A stretch of DNA of 64,000 nucleotides, taken from assembly GCF_014192915.1 (NCBI RefSeq), contig NZ_JACHYN010000016.1, forward strand, positions 1-64,000, in the 5' to 3' direction. The notes beneath the pieces were generated by a model. It worked only from the letters and a program-made list of their open reading frames with translations. It ran no database searches and was not told where the DNA came from. Origin of the DNA: Azospirillum sp. OGB3 (GTDB lineage Bacteria; Pseudomonadota; Alphaproteobacteria; Azospirillales; Azospirillaceae). Shown one piece after another: positions 24,400-33,059 of this stretch. How positions within the stretch are numbered: the first letter of the stretch is position 1; each line of letters opens with the position of its first letter. A program made the position numbers and the translations under genes.

Positions 24400-25929
24400 A
24401 TGACGGCTGCCAAGACCTCCCCCTCCCCCGTGCCCCCCGGTCCTGTCGAGCGCTTCACCGACGCGGACGCCGCCCTGGCCCTCGTCCGGGATCTCTACGA
24501 CCGCAACACCGCCTATCTGCGCGACCGCTTCGCCGCCTTCACCCGCGGCGAGGACGGCGGACGGCGGGAGCAGGCCCATTACCCCTACGTCCGCCTCTCC
24601 ACCGCCTCGGCGGCCACGGTGGACACGCGGCTGGCCTACGGCTTCGTCGAGGGGCCGGGCACCTATTCCACGACGCTGACCCGCCCCGACCTGTTCGACC
24701 GCTATTACCGCGAACAGCTCTCGCTCCTGCTGCGCAACCACCATGTTCCGCTGGAGGTCGGGGTCAGCGACGAGGCCATCCCCATCCATTTCGCCTTCCC
24801 CCAGGGCATGCATGTCGAGGGCGACCTGACGCCGGAGCGGCTGGCCGGCCTGCCCGACCTGTTCGACCTGCCCGACCTCGCCCGCATGGACGACACCATC
24901 GTCAACGGCACCTACGAGGAGTCGCTGGACGCGGTGAAGCCGCTCGCGCTGTTCACCGCGCCGCGGGTTGATTTCTCGCTGCACCGGCTGCGCCACTACA
25001 CGGCGACGGCGCCGGAGGATTTCCAGAACTTCGTCCTGTTCACGAACTACCAGTTCTACGTGGACGAGTTCATCCGCATGGCCCGCGAGATCATGGAGCC
25101 CGCCGCCGATCCCGAGCTGGCCGCCTACCGCAGCCAGTACGACCGCTTCGTCGAGCCCGGCGGCGTCATCGTCCAGAACGCCAATCTGGGGGGCAGCACC
25201 GGCGAGGCGCCGACGAACGGCGCGCGGCTGCTCCGCCTGCCGCAGATGCCCGCCTACCACCTGACCCGCCCGGACGGCAACGGCATCACGCTGGTCAACA
25301 TCGGCGTCGGTCCGTCCAACGCCAAGACGATCACCGACCACATCGCCGTGCTGCGCCCGCACGCCTGGATCATGCTGGGCCACTGCGCCGGGCTGCGCAG
25401 CACGCAGCGGCTGGGCGACTATGTGCTGGCCCACGGCTATGTCCGCGACGACCATGTGCTGGACGCCGACCTGCCGACCTGGGTGCCCGTCCCGGCGCTG
25501 GCCGAGGTGCAGCGCGCCCTGGAAACCGCGGTGGAACGGGTGACCGGCCTGTCCGGCTACGCGCTGAAGAGCATCATGCGCACCGGCACCGTGGCGACCA
25601 TCGACAACCGCAACTGGGAGCTGCGCGACCACCGCGAGCCGCTGATGCGCTTTAGCCAAAGCCGCGCCGTCGCGCTGGACATGGAAAGCGCCACCATCGC
25701 CGCCAACGGCTTCCGCTTCCGCGTTCCCTACGGCACGCTGCTCTGCGTTTCCGACAAGCCGATGCACGGCCAGTTGAAGCTGCCGGGCATGGCCGACCGC
25801 TTCTACCGCGAACGGGTGGACCAGCACCTGAAGATCGGCGTGCTGGCCATGGAGCTTCTGCGCGAGCACGGCATGGAAACCCTGCATTCCCGCAAGCTGC
25901 GCAGCTTTGCCGAGGCGGCCTTCCAGTAA
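24400..25929 (+). CDS. amn: AMP nucleosidase
   Basis: 509 residues. Hydrolyses AMP to adenine and ribose 5-phosphate, adjusting adenylate pools. The N-terminal AMN regulatory domain (about 1-200, with FTDADAALALVRDLYDRNTA) precedes a nucleoside-phosphorylase-like catalytic domain. GITLVNIGVGPSNAKTITDH, MLGHCAGLRSTQRLGDYVLA and ALDMESATIAANGFRFRVPY (catalytic Glu/Asp region) match the family. Length is slightly longer than E. coli Amn (484). A hairpin terminator follows the stop. Confidence 0.95.
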   Translation: MTAAKTSPSPVPPGPVERFTDADAALALVRDLYDRNTAYLRDRFAAFTRGEDGGRREQAHYPYVRLSTASAATVDTRLAYGFVEGPGTYSTTLTRPDLFDRYYREQLSLLLRNHHVPLEVGVSDEAIPIHFAFPQGMHVEGDLTPERLAGLPDLFDLPDLARMDDTIVNGTYEESLDAVKPLALFTAPRVDFSLHRLRHYTATAPEDFQNFVLFTNYQFYVDEFIRMAREIMEPAADPELAAYRSQYDRFVEPGGVIVQNANLGGSTGEAPTNGARLLRLPQMPAYHLTRPDGNGITLVNIGVGPSNAKTITDHIAVLRPHAWIMLGHCAGLRSTQRLGDYVLAHGYVRDDHVLDADLPTWVPVPALAEVQRALETAVERVTGLSGYALKSIMRTGTVATIDNRNWELRDHREPLMRFSQSRAVALDMESATIAANGFRFRVPYGTLLCVSDKPMHGQLKLPGMADRFYRERVDQHLKIGVLAMELLREHGMETLHSRKLRSFAEAAFQ

Positions 25930-25966
25930 GCCACCCTCCGTAAACTATTTTGCCTCACCCGAAAGT

Positions 25967-25998
25967 GCAGGCGCCAATGGGCGCCTGCGCCTTATCTT
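25967..25998 (+). terminator. Intrinsic terminator after amn
   Basis: GCAGGCGCC at 25967-25975 pairs perfectly with GGCGCCTGC at 25980-25988 around a 4-base loop, followed by the moderately T-rich GCCTTATCTT. It lies 38 bases after the amn stop. Confidence 0.7.
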
Positions 25999-26031
25999 AG
26001 GGTGCTCGGCAACGAAGGGAATTCAACCATT

Positions 26032-27105
26032 ATGGCCGTGCGTGCAGGTTGGAGCGTCATCGCCGCCCTTTCTCTCGGGCTGGCGGCAGGACCGGTGCTG
26101 GCCCAAAGCGCACCGGAAGCGGACCCCATCCCGACCAAGGACACCGCTCCGCCGGCAGAAACCGCCCCCCGGTCCGGCCCGTCCATCGGCGCCTGGGTCG
26201 ACAACGACCTGTTCGGCGGCGGAACGGACCGTTATTACACGAACGGTGTCCAGTTCTACTACGTCTCCGGCGACCGCCCGACCTACGGCAACATCGACTG
26301 GCTGGCCAACCTCGTCCCCTGGATCGGGGAGCATGGGGTGCGGCGCTACGGCATCGCCTTTGGCCAGAACATGTACACCCCCAGCGACATCACCAAGCCG
26401 ATCCCCGACCCCACCGACCGCCCCTACGCCGGCTGGCTGTACGGCCGCCTGTCGGTGATCTCGGAAGAGACGCGGCAGGTGGACCGCATCGACCTGGACT
26501 TCGGCATGGTCGGCCCGGCCTCGCTGGCGGAGCAGACCCAGAAGGCGGTGCACCGCATCGTCCCCGGCGCCCGCTGGCCGGAGGGCTGGGATTACCAGCT
26601 CAAGAACGAGCCGGGCATCATCCTCAGCTACGAGCATGTCTGGCGCGCCGAGCGCCCGGCCCGCATCGGCCCCTTCGAGGCGGACTTCAGCCCCCACGTC
26701 GCCGGCAGCGTCGGCAACGTCCTGACCTTCGGCGGGGCCGGCGTCACGATGCGGCTGGGCGGCAACATGGCGCCGCCGGTCGGCGCGCTGATCCTCCGCC
26801 CGACCGCCAGCATCCCCTACCAGGACAGCGTGGCCGCGGGAGAGCCGCGTCCGCCCTTCTCCTGGTACGTCTACGCCGGGGCGGAGGGGCGCGCGATCGC
26901 CCGCAACATCTTCCTGGACGGCAACAGTTTCCGCGACAGCCGGTCGGTGGACAAGCACAACTTCGTCGCCGCCTTCCAGCTCGGCGTGGCGCTGCGCTAC
27001 GGCCCGTTCGGCATTTCTTACGCCCAGAATTTCCTGTCGCCGGAGTTCGAGGGGCAGAAATCCTACACCAACTACGGCTCGATCCGCGCCTCCTACCGGT
27101 TCTGA
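26032..27105 (+). CDS. Outer-membrane LpxR-like lipid A deacylase
   Basis: 357 residues. The signal peptide is about residues 1-24 (VIAALSLGLAAGPVLA, AQ cleavage). WVDNDLFGGGTDRYYTNGV and DPTDRPYAGWLYGR are the signature blocks of the LpxR (DUF2219) family, whose members remove the 3'-acyloxyacyl chain of lipid A. A C-terminal SIRASYRF with final Phe is an outer-membrane beta-barrel ending. The ATG at 26032 has AAGGGA about 11 bases upstream. Possible role: altering LPS acylation and hence envelope or host recognition; activity not demonstrable here. Confidence 0.88.
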   Translation: MAVRAGWSVIAALSLGLAAGPVLAQSAPEADPIPTKDTAPPAETAPRSGPSIGAWVDNDLFGGGTDRYYTNGVQFYYVSGDRPTYGNIDWLANLVPWIGEHGVRRYGIAFGQNMYTPSDITKPIPDPTDRPYAGWLYGRLSVISEETRQVDRIDLDFGMVGPASLAEQTQKAVHRIVPGARWPEGWDYQLKNEPGIILSYEHVWRAERPARIGPFEADFSPHVAGSVGNVLTFGGAGVTMRLGGNMAPPVGALILRPTASIPYQDSVAAGEPRPPFSWYVYAGAEGRAIARNIFLDGNSFRDSRSVDKHNFVAAFQLGVALRYGPFGISYAQNFLSPEFEGQKSYTNYGSIRASYRF

Positions 27106-27172
27106 CCGGACGCGGGGAGCGCGCCCCCGCTTCCCTCTTTATCCCAGGCCCGGTTCGGTCTATGTGAGGATC

Positions 27173-27745
27173 ATGAACCAATACGCCCGACTGCTGATCG
27201 AAGCCGGCCCGCTGGCGGCCTTCTTCATCGCCAATTCCCAGGCCGGCATCATGATCGGCACCGCCGTGTTCATGGTGGCGACCAGCATTTCCGTCCTGAT
27301 CTCCTGGCGGTTCGAACGCAAGGTGCCGGTGATGCCGGTGGTCGGGGCGGGTTTCGTCCTGCTGTTCGGCGGGCTGACCCTGTGGCTTCAGGACGACCTG
27401 TTCATCAAGATCAAGCCGACGCTGGTCAATCTGCTGTTCGCCGCGGTCCTGTTCACGGCGCATCTGACACGGCGCAACGTGCTGAAGCACGTCCTGGGTT
27501 CGGTGCTGAACCTGTCCGACGCGGGGTGGCGCACGCTGGCGATCCGCTGGGCGTGGTTCTTCCTGCTGCTGGCCGCGCTGAACGAGGTGGTGTGGCGCAC
27601 CATGACCACCGACGCCTGGGTGAACTTCAAGGTGTTCGGCATCATGCCGCTGACCCTGCTGTTCAGCGCCCTCCAGGCCCCGCTGATCCTGCGCCACCAG
27701 ATGCCGGAGGAGCCGCCGGCCGAGAAGTCCTCCTCCGCCTCCTGA
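27173..27745 (+). CDS. yciB: Inner-membrane septation protein YciB/IspZ
   Basis: 190 residues with five or six membrane helices: LIEAGPLAAFFIANSQAG, TAVFMVATSISVLISW, VVGAGFVLLFGGLTLWL and WAWFFLLLAALNEVVWR. KPTLVNLLFAAVLF and NEVVWRTMTTDAWVNFKVFG are family marks. YciB interacts with cell-division and envelope-elongation proteins in E. coli. GTG 27164 is an alternative start adding three residues; ATG 27173 has GAGG just upstream. It lies 67 bases after the lpxR-like gene. Confidence 0.93.
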   Translation: MNQYARLLIEAGPLAAFFIANSQAGIMIGTAVFMVATSISVLISWRFERKVPVMPVVGAGFVLLFGGLTLWLQDDLFIKIKPTLVNLLFAAVLFTAHLTRRNVLKHVLGSVLNLSDAGWRTLAIRWAWFFLLLAALNEVVWRTMTTDAWVNFKVFGIMPLTLLFSALQAPLILRHQMPEEPPAEKSSSAS

Positions 27746-27777
27746 CCGCACTCTCATTCCTACGGAGCGCACCCGCC

Positions 27778-28695
27778 ATGTCCCACGATTACCCGCGCGA
27801 CCTGATCGGCTACGGGTCCCGTCCGCCGCACCCCTACTGGCCGGGCGGGGCGCGGGTGGCGGTGCAGTTCGTCATCAACTACGAGGAGGGCGGGGAGAAC
27901 TGCGTCCTGCACGGCGACGCCGCGTCGGAGGCCTTCCTGTCGGAGATCGTCGGCGCCCAGCCCATCGTCGGCATGCGGCACATGAACATGGAGTCGATCT
28001 ACGAATACGGCTCCCGCGCCGGCTTCTGGCGGCTGCACCGGATGTTCACCGAGCGCGGCCTGCCGGTGACCGTCTACGGCGTCGCCATGGCGCTGGAGCG
28101 CAACCCGGACGCCGTCCGCGCCATGCAGGACGCCGGCTGGGAGATCGCCACCCACGGCTACCGCTGGATCGACTACCAGCATCTGCCGGAGGAGGTGGAG
28201 CGCGAGCACATGCTGCGCGCCATCGACATCCACACCCGCGTGACCGGCTCCCGCCCGCTCGGCTGGTATCTCGGGCGGTGCAGCCCCAACACCTGGAAGC
28301 TGGTGTCGGAGGAAGGCGGCTTCCTCTACAACGCCGACAGCTACGCCGACGACCTGCCCTACTGGGACGACCGCTTCGGCCGGCCGCAACTGATCGTGCC
28401 CTACACGCTCGACGCCAACGACATGCGCTTCGCGACCAACCAGGGCTTCAACACCGGCGAGCAGTTCTTCACCTACCTGAAGGACAGCTTCGACGTGCTC
28501 TACGCCGAAGGCGAGGACCAGCCGAAGATGATGTCGATCGGGCTGCACTGCCGTCTGGTCGGGCGCCCGGGACGCGCCGCGGCGCTGGCCCGCTTCCTCG
28601 ACTATGTGCGGGGCCACGACAAGGCGTGGGTCGCCACCCGGCTGGACATCGCCCGCCACTGGATGGCCGAGCATCCCTATCGACCGGCCCCCTGA
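27778..28695 (+). CDS. puuE: PuuE-type polysaccharide-deacetylase-fold allantoinase
   Basis: 305 residues of the NodB-fold. MNMESIYEYGSRAGFWRLHR, WEIATHGYRWIDYQ and GWYLGRCSPNT match PuuE proteins, which are cofactor-independent allantoinases opening allantoin to allantoate in urate breakdown. They lack the full metal triad of true deacetylases. The length agrees with PuuE (about 308). No other purine-catabolism gene is adjacent, so a different amide substrate cannot be excluded. CGGAG precedes the ATG by 9 bases. Confidence 0.85.
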   Translation: MSHDYPRDLIGYGSRPPHPYWPGGARVAVQFVINYEEGGENCVLHGDAASEAFLSEIVGAQPIVGMRHMNMESIYEYGSRAGFWRLHRMFTERGLPVTVYGVAMALERNPDAVRAMQDAGWEIATHGYRWIDYQHLPEEVEREHMLRAIDIHTRVTGSRPLGWYLGRCSPNTWKLVSEEGGFLYNADSYADDLPYWDDRFGRPQLIVPYTLDANDMRFATNQGFNTGEQFFTYLKDSFDVLYAEGEDQPKMMSIGLHCRLVGRPGRAAALARFLDYVRGHDKAWVATRLDIARHWMAEHPYRPAP

Positions 28696-28896
28696 TCCGG
28701 GACGAAGCGCCCCGGGCGCGTGTCCGCGCCCAACTTTCTCACGCCAATTCGTCGCATCGGCGTTTGAACGAACGTCGAAATACAGTAGAAGGTCTTTGGA
28801 TCGCGGCGCGGCCCTTTCGGGGCCGCGGTCCCGTGACTGCCGATTCCTTGCGATCTTCAACTGGGTGCGCACGCCGCCGTGACGTTCAAGGATGAG

Positions 28897-29988
28897 ATGA
28901 AGGCCGCCGGCCAGACGGCGGATACCCCCGCCGCCGTGACGGAGCCCGGGGATGACATCGCCCGCCTTCTGCGCGCCCTCAACGACGATCTGAAGGCCGA
29001 TCCGGCGGAAGACGACGACGATCTCCTGTCTCCGGACACCGGACGGAAGGCGGAGCGGCACCTGCCCATCGGCAAGATCGCCGCGGCGCTCGCCGCCGCC
29101 ATCGGCATCGGAGCGGTCGTCGTGATGCTGGACCAGGGCGGGGAGGCGCCGTCCGCGCCCCCAGCGCCACTCATCACCGCCGTCCCCAGCGCCCCGGCCC
29201 CCGGCGGCGCCTCGCCCGGCACCGTGACTCCGGCAAAACCGGAAGCGTTGATCACCCGCACGGCGCCCGCTCCTGCACCGTCCCAGCAGACGCCGATGCA
29301 GACGCAAACCATCGTCGCACCGCCCACGGTGGTCACGCCACCCATGGCGCTGCCGCAGATTCCGCCGCCGGCGCTGAAAGTGCCGGAACCGCCGGTCCTG
29401 CCGTCGCCCGCTCCCGCCGCCGCCAAGCCGGCCGAACCCGCGCCGCACCCCGTGGAAACGGTGGAGAGCGCGAAGCCCCCGGCGCATCCGCCGGCTTCGA
29501 CCATCGCCCCGCCCCCGGCCGAGCCTGCCAAGGCGCCCGCTCCCGTGAAGTCCGCGGAAACGGCGGAGCTTCAGGCCATGCTGTCGGCCCCGCCCCCGCC
29601 GGGCGCCGGCCAGCGTCCAGCCGCCGCCCGCCCGGCGCCGCAGCCCGCCAAGCCGACGCCCAGGACCGCCTCAACGGCGCCCGCCACGGCGCCCTCTACG
29701 GCGCCATCGTCGGGCGTGCTGACACCGCCGGCGTCCGCCAGCGCTCCGGACGGGCGCTACACCGTGCAGGTCGGGTCCTTCCAGCAGGCCGACAACGCCG
29801 AAGGGCTGGTCCGCCGCCTGCGCGGTCTCGGCTTCAACGCCTACGCGCTGGACTGGACCGACGCCGAGCAGCGGTCCTGGCACGTCGTCCGCGTCGGCGG
29901 CTACGCCGACACCGCCGCCGCCCGTCAGGCCGCCGCGTCGCTGAAGGGCAAGGTGGAAGCGCAGCCCATCGTCGTCTCGACGCGCTGA
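28897..29988 (+). CDS. SPOR-domain membrane protein
   Basis: 363 residues. A cytoplasmic acidic N-terminus of about 55 residues leads to one membrane helix (IGKIAAALAAAIGIGAVVVML). A long Pro/Ala-rich periplasmic tether follows, then a C-terminal SPOR domain (RYTVQVGSFQQADNAEGLVR to the end). SPOR domains bind denuded septal peptidoglycan, so a division or envelope role is likely. The ATG at 28897 has AAGGA six bases upstream; a GTG at 28879 would add six residues but has no ribosome site. The 201 bases before it contain no gene. Confidence 0.88.
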   Translation: MKAAGQTADTPAAVTEPGDDIARLLRALNDDLKADPAEDDDDLLSPDTGRKAERHLPIGKIAAALAAAIGIGAVVVMLDQGGEAPSAPPAPLITAVPSAPAPGGASPGTVTPAKPEALITRTAPAPAPSQQTPMQTQTIVAPPTVVTPPMALPQIPPPALKVPEPPVLPSPAPAAAKPAEPAPHPVETVESAKPPAHPPASTIAPPPAEPAKAPAPVKSAETAELQAMLSAPPPPGAGQRPAAARPAPQPAKPTPRTASTAPATAPSTAPSSGVLTPPASASAPDGRYTVQVGSFQQADNAEGLVRRLRGLGFNAYALDWTDAEQRSWHVVRVGGYADTAAARQAAASLKGKVEAQPIVVSTR

Positions 29989-30055
29989 CCGCAGGCAACG
30001 GCGGCGCCGCGACAAACTGTCGCTTCCCTCTATTCCGCTTCTTTCCTTTCGGAAC

Positions 30056-30087
30056 GCCCGCCCGCAATTTCGGCATTGCAGGCGGGC
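30056..30087 (+). terminator. Hairpin after the SPOR gene
   Basis: GCCCGCCCGCAAT at 30056-30068 pairs with 30075-30087 with one mismatch around a TTCGGC loop. The tail is only mildly T-rich (TGCGTCTTGATCT). Position between two co-directional genes supports a terminator, possibly weak. Confidence 0.55.
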
Positions 30088-30207
30088 TGCGTCTTGATCT
30101 GTCCTTCTCCTTGCCGCTAACATGGGATTGAACAGGCACGCATATTAGAACAAGCGCAGCCGCAAGAAGCCGGCGCATCAGACCGGCGAACCGGAGGAAA
30201 CCCTGGT

Positions 30208-30624
30208 ATGAAGCCGACGATCCTGGTCGCCGACGACGAGCCCAGCATCGTCCTGTCCCTGCAGGTCCTGCTGCAGAAGGCGGGCTTTGCCGTGCGCATC
30301 GCCCGCAATGGCGAGGAAGCCCTTGAATCGGTTGCGGAAAGCACGCCCGATCTGATCCTGCTGGACGCCATGATGCCGCGGCGCGACGGGTTCGACGTCT
30401 GCCAGTCGCTGCGGGCCAACCCCGCCTACCAGTCGCTGCCCATCATCATGCTGACGGCCAAGAGCCGCGACGTGGAGCGTCAGAAGGGCATGGCGCTGGG
30501 CGCCACCGACTACATCACCAAGCCCTTCTCGACCCGCGACCTCGTCACCACCGTCCGCAAGTACCTGACCCCCGAGAGCAACCGGGACAGCGCGCCGGGC
30601 GGAACCGCGGAGCCTCAGCCATGA
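30208..30624 (+). CDS. Stand-alone response regulator receiver protein
   Basis: 138 residues: one receiver domain with acidic pocket DD 9-10, phosphoacceptor D53 (LLDAMMPRRDG), LTAKS and KPF. About 18 disordered residues end it. There is no DNA-binding output. The ribosome site GGAGGAAA is excellent. Its stop overlaps the start of the pseudokinase-exonuclease gene by ATGA. The symporter-kinase at 33060 in the same operon is its likely phosphodonor. Confidence 0.93.
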   Translation: MKPTILVADDEPSIVLSLQVLLQKAGFAVRIARNGEEALESVAESTPDLILLDAMMPRRDGFDVCQSLRANPAYQSLPIIMLTAKSRDVERQKGMALGATDYITKPFSTRDLVTTVRKYLTPESNRDSAPGGTAEPQP

Positions 30625-32828
30625 GCGCCCCGGCGACCGCCGGAAGTGCCGGAACCGCCGCTCCGGCAGCCACCCCGGCGGAGCCGCGCCGGATCATCCC
30701 CCTGGCCTTCCGCGCCGCGGGTGTCGGCCTGCCCCTTCTGTCGGCGGGGGCCGCGGTCGGCTTCAGCGCCAACAACGACCCCAACGCCTTCGTCACCTAC
30801 GCCGTCACCATGACCGCCGCCGTCACCGCCGCGGTCTGGGGCCTGTGGAGTCTGGTCGACCGGCGTCTGCTGCGCGCCTCGGAGACGCTGAGCCGCGAGG
30901 CCGGGCTGATCGCCCATGGCACCGCGGACGGCAAGACCGGAGCGCGCATTCCGCTGGCCCGCTACGGCGACCTCGCCCCGGTGGCCAAGGCGGTCAACGA
31001 GCTGTCGGACAAGCTGGCCGCCGCCCGCCGCGACACCGCCCGCACCGTCGCGGAGTCGACCGCCAAGGCGGAGGAGCAGAAGACCCGGCTGGCCGCCGTC
31101 CTGCGCGACCTGCATGAAGGCGTCCTGGTCTGCAACCTCAAGCACCAGATCCTGCTCTACAACCAGACGGCGCTCGACATCCTGCATCTGGCCGGCGACC
31201 TCGGGCTGGGCCGTTCGCTGCTGCATTTCGTGGTGGCGGAGCCGGTCATCCACACGCTGGAGCGGCTGACGCTCCGCGTGCGCGAGGGACGGCACGTCAA
31301 CCACGAGCACGGCACCACCGCCCAGTTCGTCGGCGCCACCACCGACGGGCGCACCCTGCTAGCCGGGCGCATGAGCGCCATCCTGCAGGACCCGCCGGAG
31401 GGGTCGGACGAGCCGCCGACCATCACCGGTTACGTCATCACGCTGTCGGACGCGACCAGCGAACTGGCCGCGCTCGGCCAGCGCGACGCCTTGCTGCGCG
31501 AGGCGACGGAGGGCTTCTGCGCCCCCATCGCCAACCTGCGCGCCGTGCTGGAGACGCTGGACGACACGCCGGAGCTGGGGCCGGAGGAGCGCGCCGCCTT
31601 CCAGGCCGCGCTGATGGAGTCGTCCAACACCCTGTCGGAGCGGCTGGCCCGCGTCACCAACGAATACCGCAGCGTCGTCACCGGCTCCTGGCCGATGAGC
31701 GACATCCACTCCACCAACCTCATCAACCTGATCCGCCACCGGGTCGGGCCGGAGGCGCAGTACGGCGTGACGCTGACCGGCCTGCCGCAATGGGTGCACG
31801 GCGACAGCTACAGCCTCGTCATCCTGTTCGGCTATCTGATCGAGTACGTCTACGCGCTGACCGGGGTTCCCGCCTACGACCTGTCGGTGGAGCCGGGGGA
31901 CAGCTGGGTCTATCTGGACATCACTTGGCGCGGCCCGTCGGTGCCCAGCGGCATCGTGGACAGCTGGCTCGACCACCCGCTGCCCGACGCGCTGGGCGGG
32001 CTGACGGTCGGCGACGTCCTCCAGCACCACAAGAGCACGATGTGGAGCGAGCCGGTGAAAGGGCCGGGGGCGGAAGGCGAGCTGCTGTCGCGCCTGCGCG
32101 TGCCGCTGCCGCCCGCGCTGAAGCCGCCCTCCGCCCACATCGCGGCGCGCGGCGGGGCGCGGCCGGAATTCTTCGACTTCAACCTGCTGCACCAGCCGCT
32201 GGCCACCAGCGAACTTGGCCGCACGCCGCTCGACCAACTCCATTACGTGGTCTTCGACACCGAGACGACGGGCCTGTCGCCCAGCACCGGCGACGAGATC
32301 ATCCAGATCGCCGCCGTGCGCGTCGTCGGCGGGCGCATCCTGACCGGCGAGACCTTCAACACGCTGGTCAACCCGAAGCGGACCATCCCGCCGGAATCGA
32401 TCCCCTTCCACGGCATCACCGACGCGATGGTCGCCGACAAGCCGACCATCGACAAGGTGCTGCCGCAGTTCCGCGGCTTCGTGTCGGGCGCGGTGCTGAT
32501 CGCCCACAACGCCGCCTTCGACCTGAAATTCCTGAAGATGAAGGAGCGGGCCTCGGGCGTGCGGTTCGACAGCCCGGTGCTCGACACCATGCTGCTGTCG
32601 CGGATGCTGCTCGGCGAAGGCGGCGACCACACGCTGGACGGCATCGCCGAGCGGCTGGGGATCGAGGTGGTGGACCGCCACACGGCGCTGGGTGACAGCC
32701 TCGTCACCGCCGCGGTCTTCCTGCGCATGGTCGAGATGCTCAAGGAACGCGACGTCCGCACGCTCGACGACGCCATCCGCGGCGCCAACATCATCGTCGA
32801 GTTGGCGGCGCGGGAGCGCGCCTTTTGA
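30621..32828 (+). CDS. Membrane pseudo-histidine kinase fused to DnaQ-type 3'-5' exonuclease
   Basis: 735 residues. Two helices near the N-terminus (about 20-75) are followed by a HAMP-like coil and a PAS-like domain (LHEGVLVCNLKHQILLYNQT). Next is a region laid out like DHp plus ATPase but without the marks: the phosphoacceptor H-box is replaced by EGFCAPIANLRAVLETL, and no N-box or DxGxG is visible. Residues 540-735 form a complete DEDDh exonuclease: D546 and E548 (FDTETTGLS), D634 (HNAAFDLKFL), H687 and D692 (HTALGD). DnaQ-like nucleases beside symporter-type regulators are known, e.g. near Pseudomonas acetate-permease loci, but this covalent sensor fusion is unusual. Four-base overlaps link it to both neighbours. 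Confidence 0.88.
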   Translation: MSAPATAGSAGTAAPAATPAEPRRIIPLAFRAAGVGLPLLSAGAAVGFSANNDPNAFVTYAVTMTAAVTAAVWGLWSLVDRRLLRASETLSREAGLIAHGTADGKTGARIPLARYGDLAPVAKAVNELSDKLAAARRDTARTVAESTAKAEEQKTRLAAVLRDLHEGVLVCNLKHQILLYNQTALDILHLAGDLGLGRSLLHFVVAEPVIHTLERLTLRVREGRHVNHEHGTTAQFVGATTDGRTLLAGRMSAILQDPPEGSDEPPTITGYVITLSDATSELAALGQRDALLREATEGFCAPIANLRAVLETLDDTPELGPEERAAFQAALMESSNTLSERLARVTNEYRSVVTGSWPMSDIHSTNLINLIRHRVGPEAQYGVTLTGLPQWVHGDSYSLVILFGYLIEYVYALTGVPAYDLSVEPGDSWVYLDITWRGPSVPSGIVDSWLDHPLPDALGGLTVGDVLQHHKSTMWSEPVKGPGAEGELLSRLRVPLPPALKPPSAHIAARGGARPEFFDFNLLHQPLATSELGRTPLDQLHYVVFDTETTGLSPSTGDEIIQIAAVRVVGGRILTGETFNTLVNPKRTIPPESIPFHGITDAMVADKPTIDKVLPQFRGFVSGAVLIAHNAAFDLKFLKMKERASGVRFDSPVLDTMLLSRMLLGEGGDHTLDGIAERLGIEVVDRHTALGDSLVTAAVFLRMVEMLKERDVRTLDDAIRGANIIVELAARERAF

Positions 32829-33058
32829 CCGGGGGTCCTGCCCCGCAACCCGCACCCCCTCCACCGCGCCGGGCGGGCGCCGACCGCCTGATCGCGCTGT
32901 TCCTGTTCGGCGTGGTCGCCTTCAACCCGCCGCTGCTGCGCGTCTTCGGCGCCGGGGACACGCTGTTCGGCCTGCCCCTGCTGTACGTGTACGCCCTGGG
33001 GGTGTGGGGCGGGGTGATCGCGCTGTCGGCGGTGCTTCTGGAACGCAGGGGGCGTTGA
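32825..33058 (+). CDS. Small two-helix membrane protein preceding the symporter-kinase
   Basis: 77 residues. A Pro-rich N-terminus leads to two helices (LIALFLFGVVAFNPPLLRVF and PLLYVYALGVWGGVIALSAV). It occupies the position that the small DUF4212-type subunit takes next to sodium:solute symporters and may be its analogue; I do not see clear DUF4212 sequence. It starts with TTG overlapping the preceding stop (TTGA) and ends one base before the next ATG, so translation of the operon is continuous. Confidence 0.72.
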   Translation: MTGGPAPQPAPPPPRRAGADRLIALFLFGVVAFNPPLLRVFGAGDTLFGLPLLYVYALGVWGGVIALSAVLLERRGR

Positions 33059-33059
33059 G

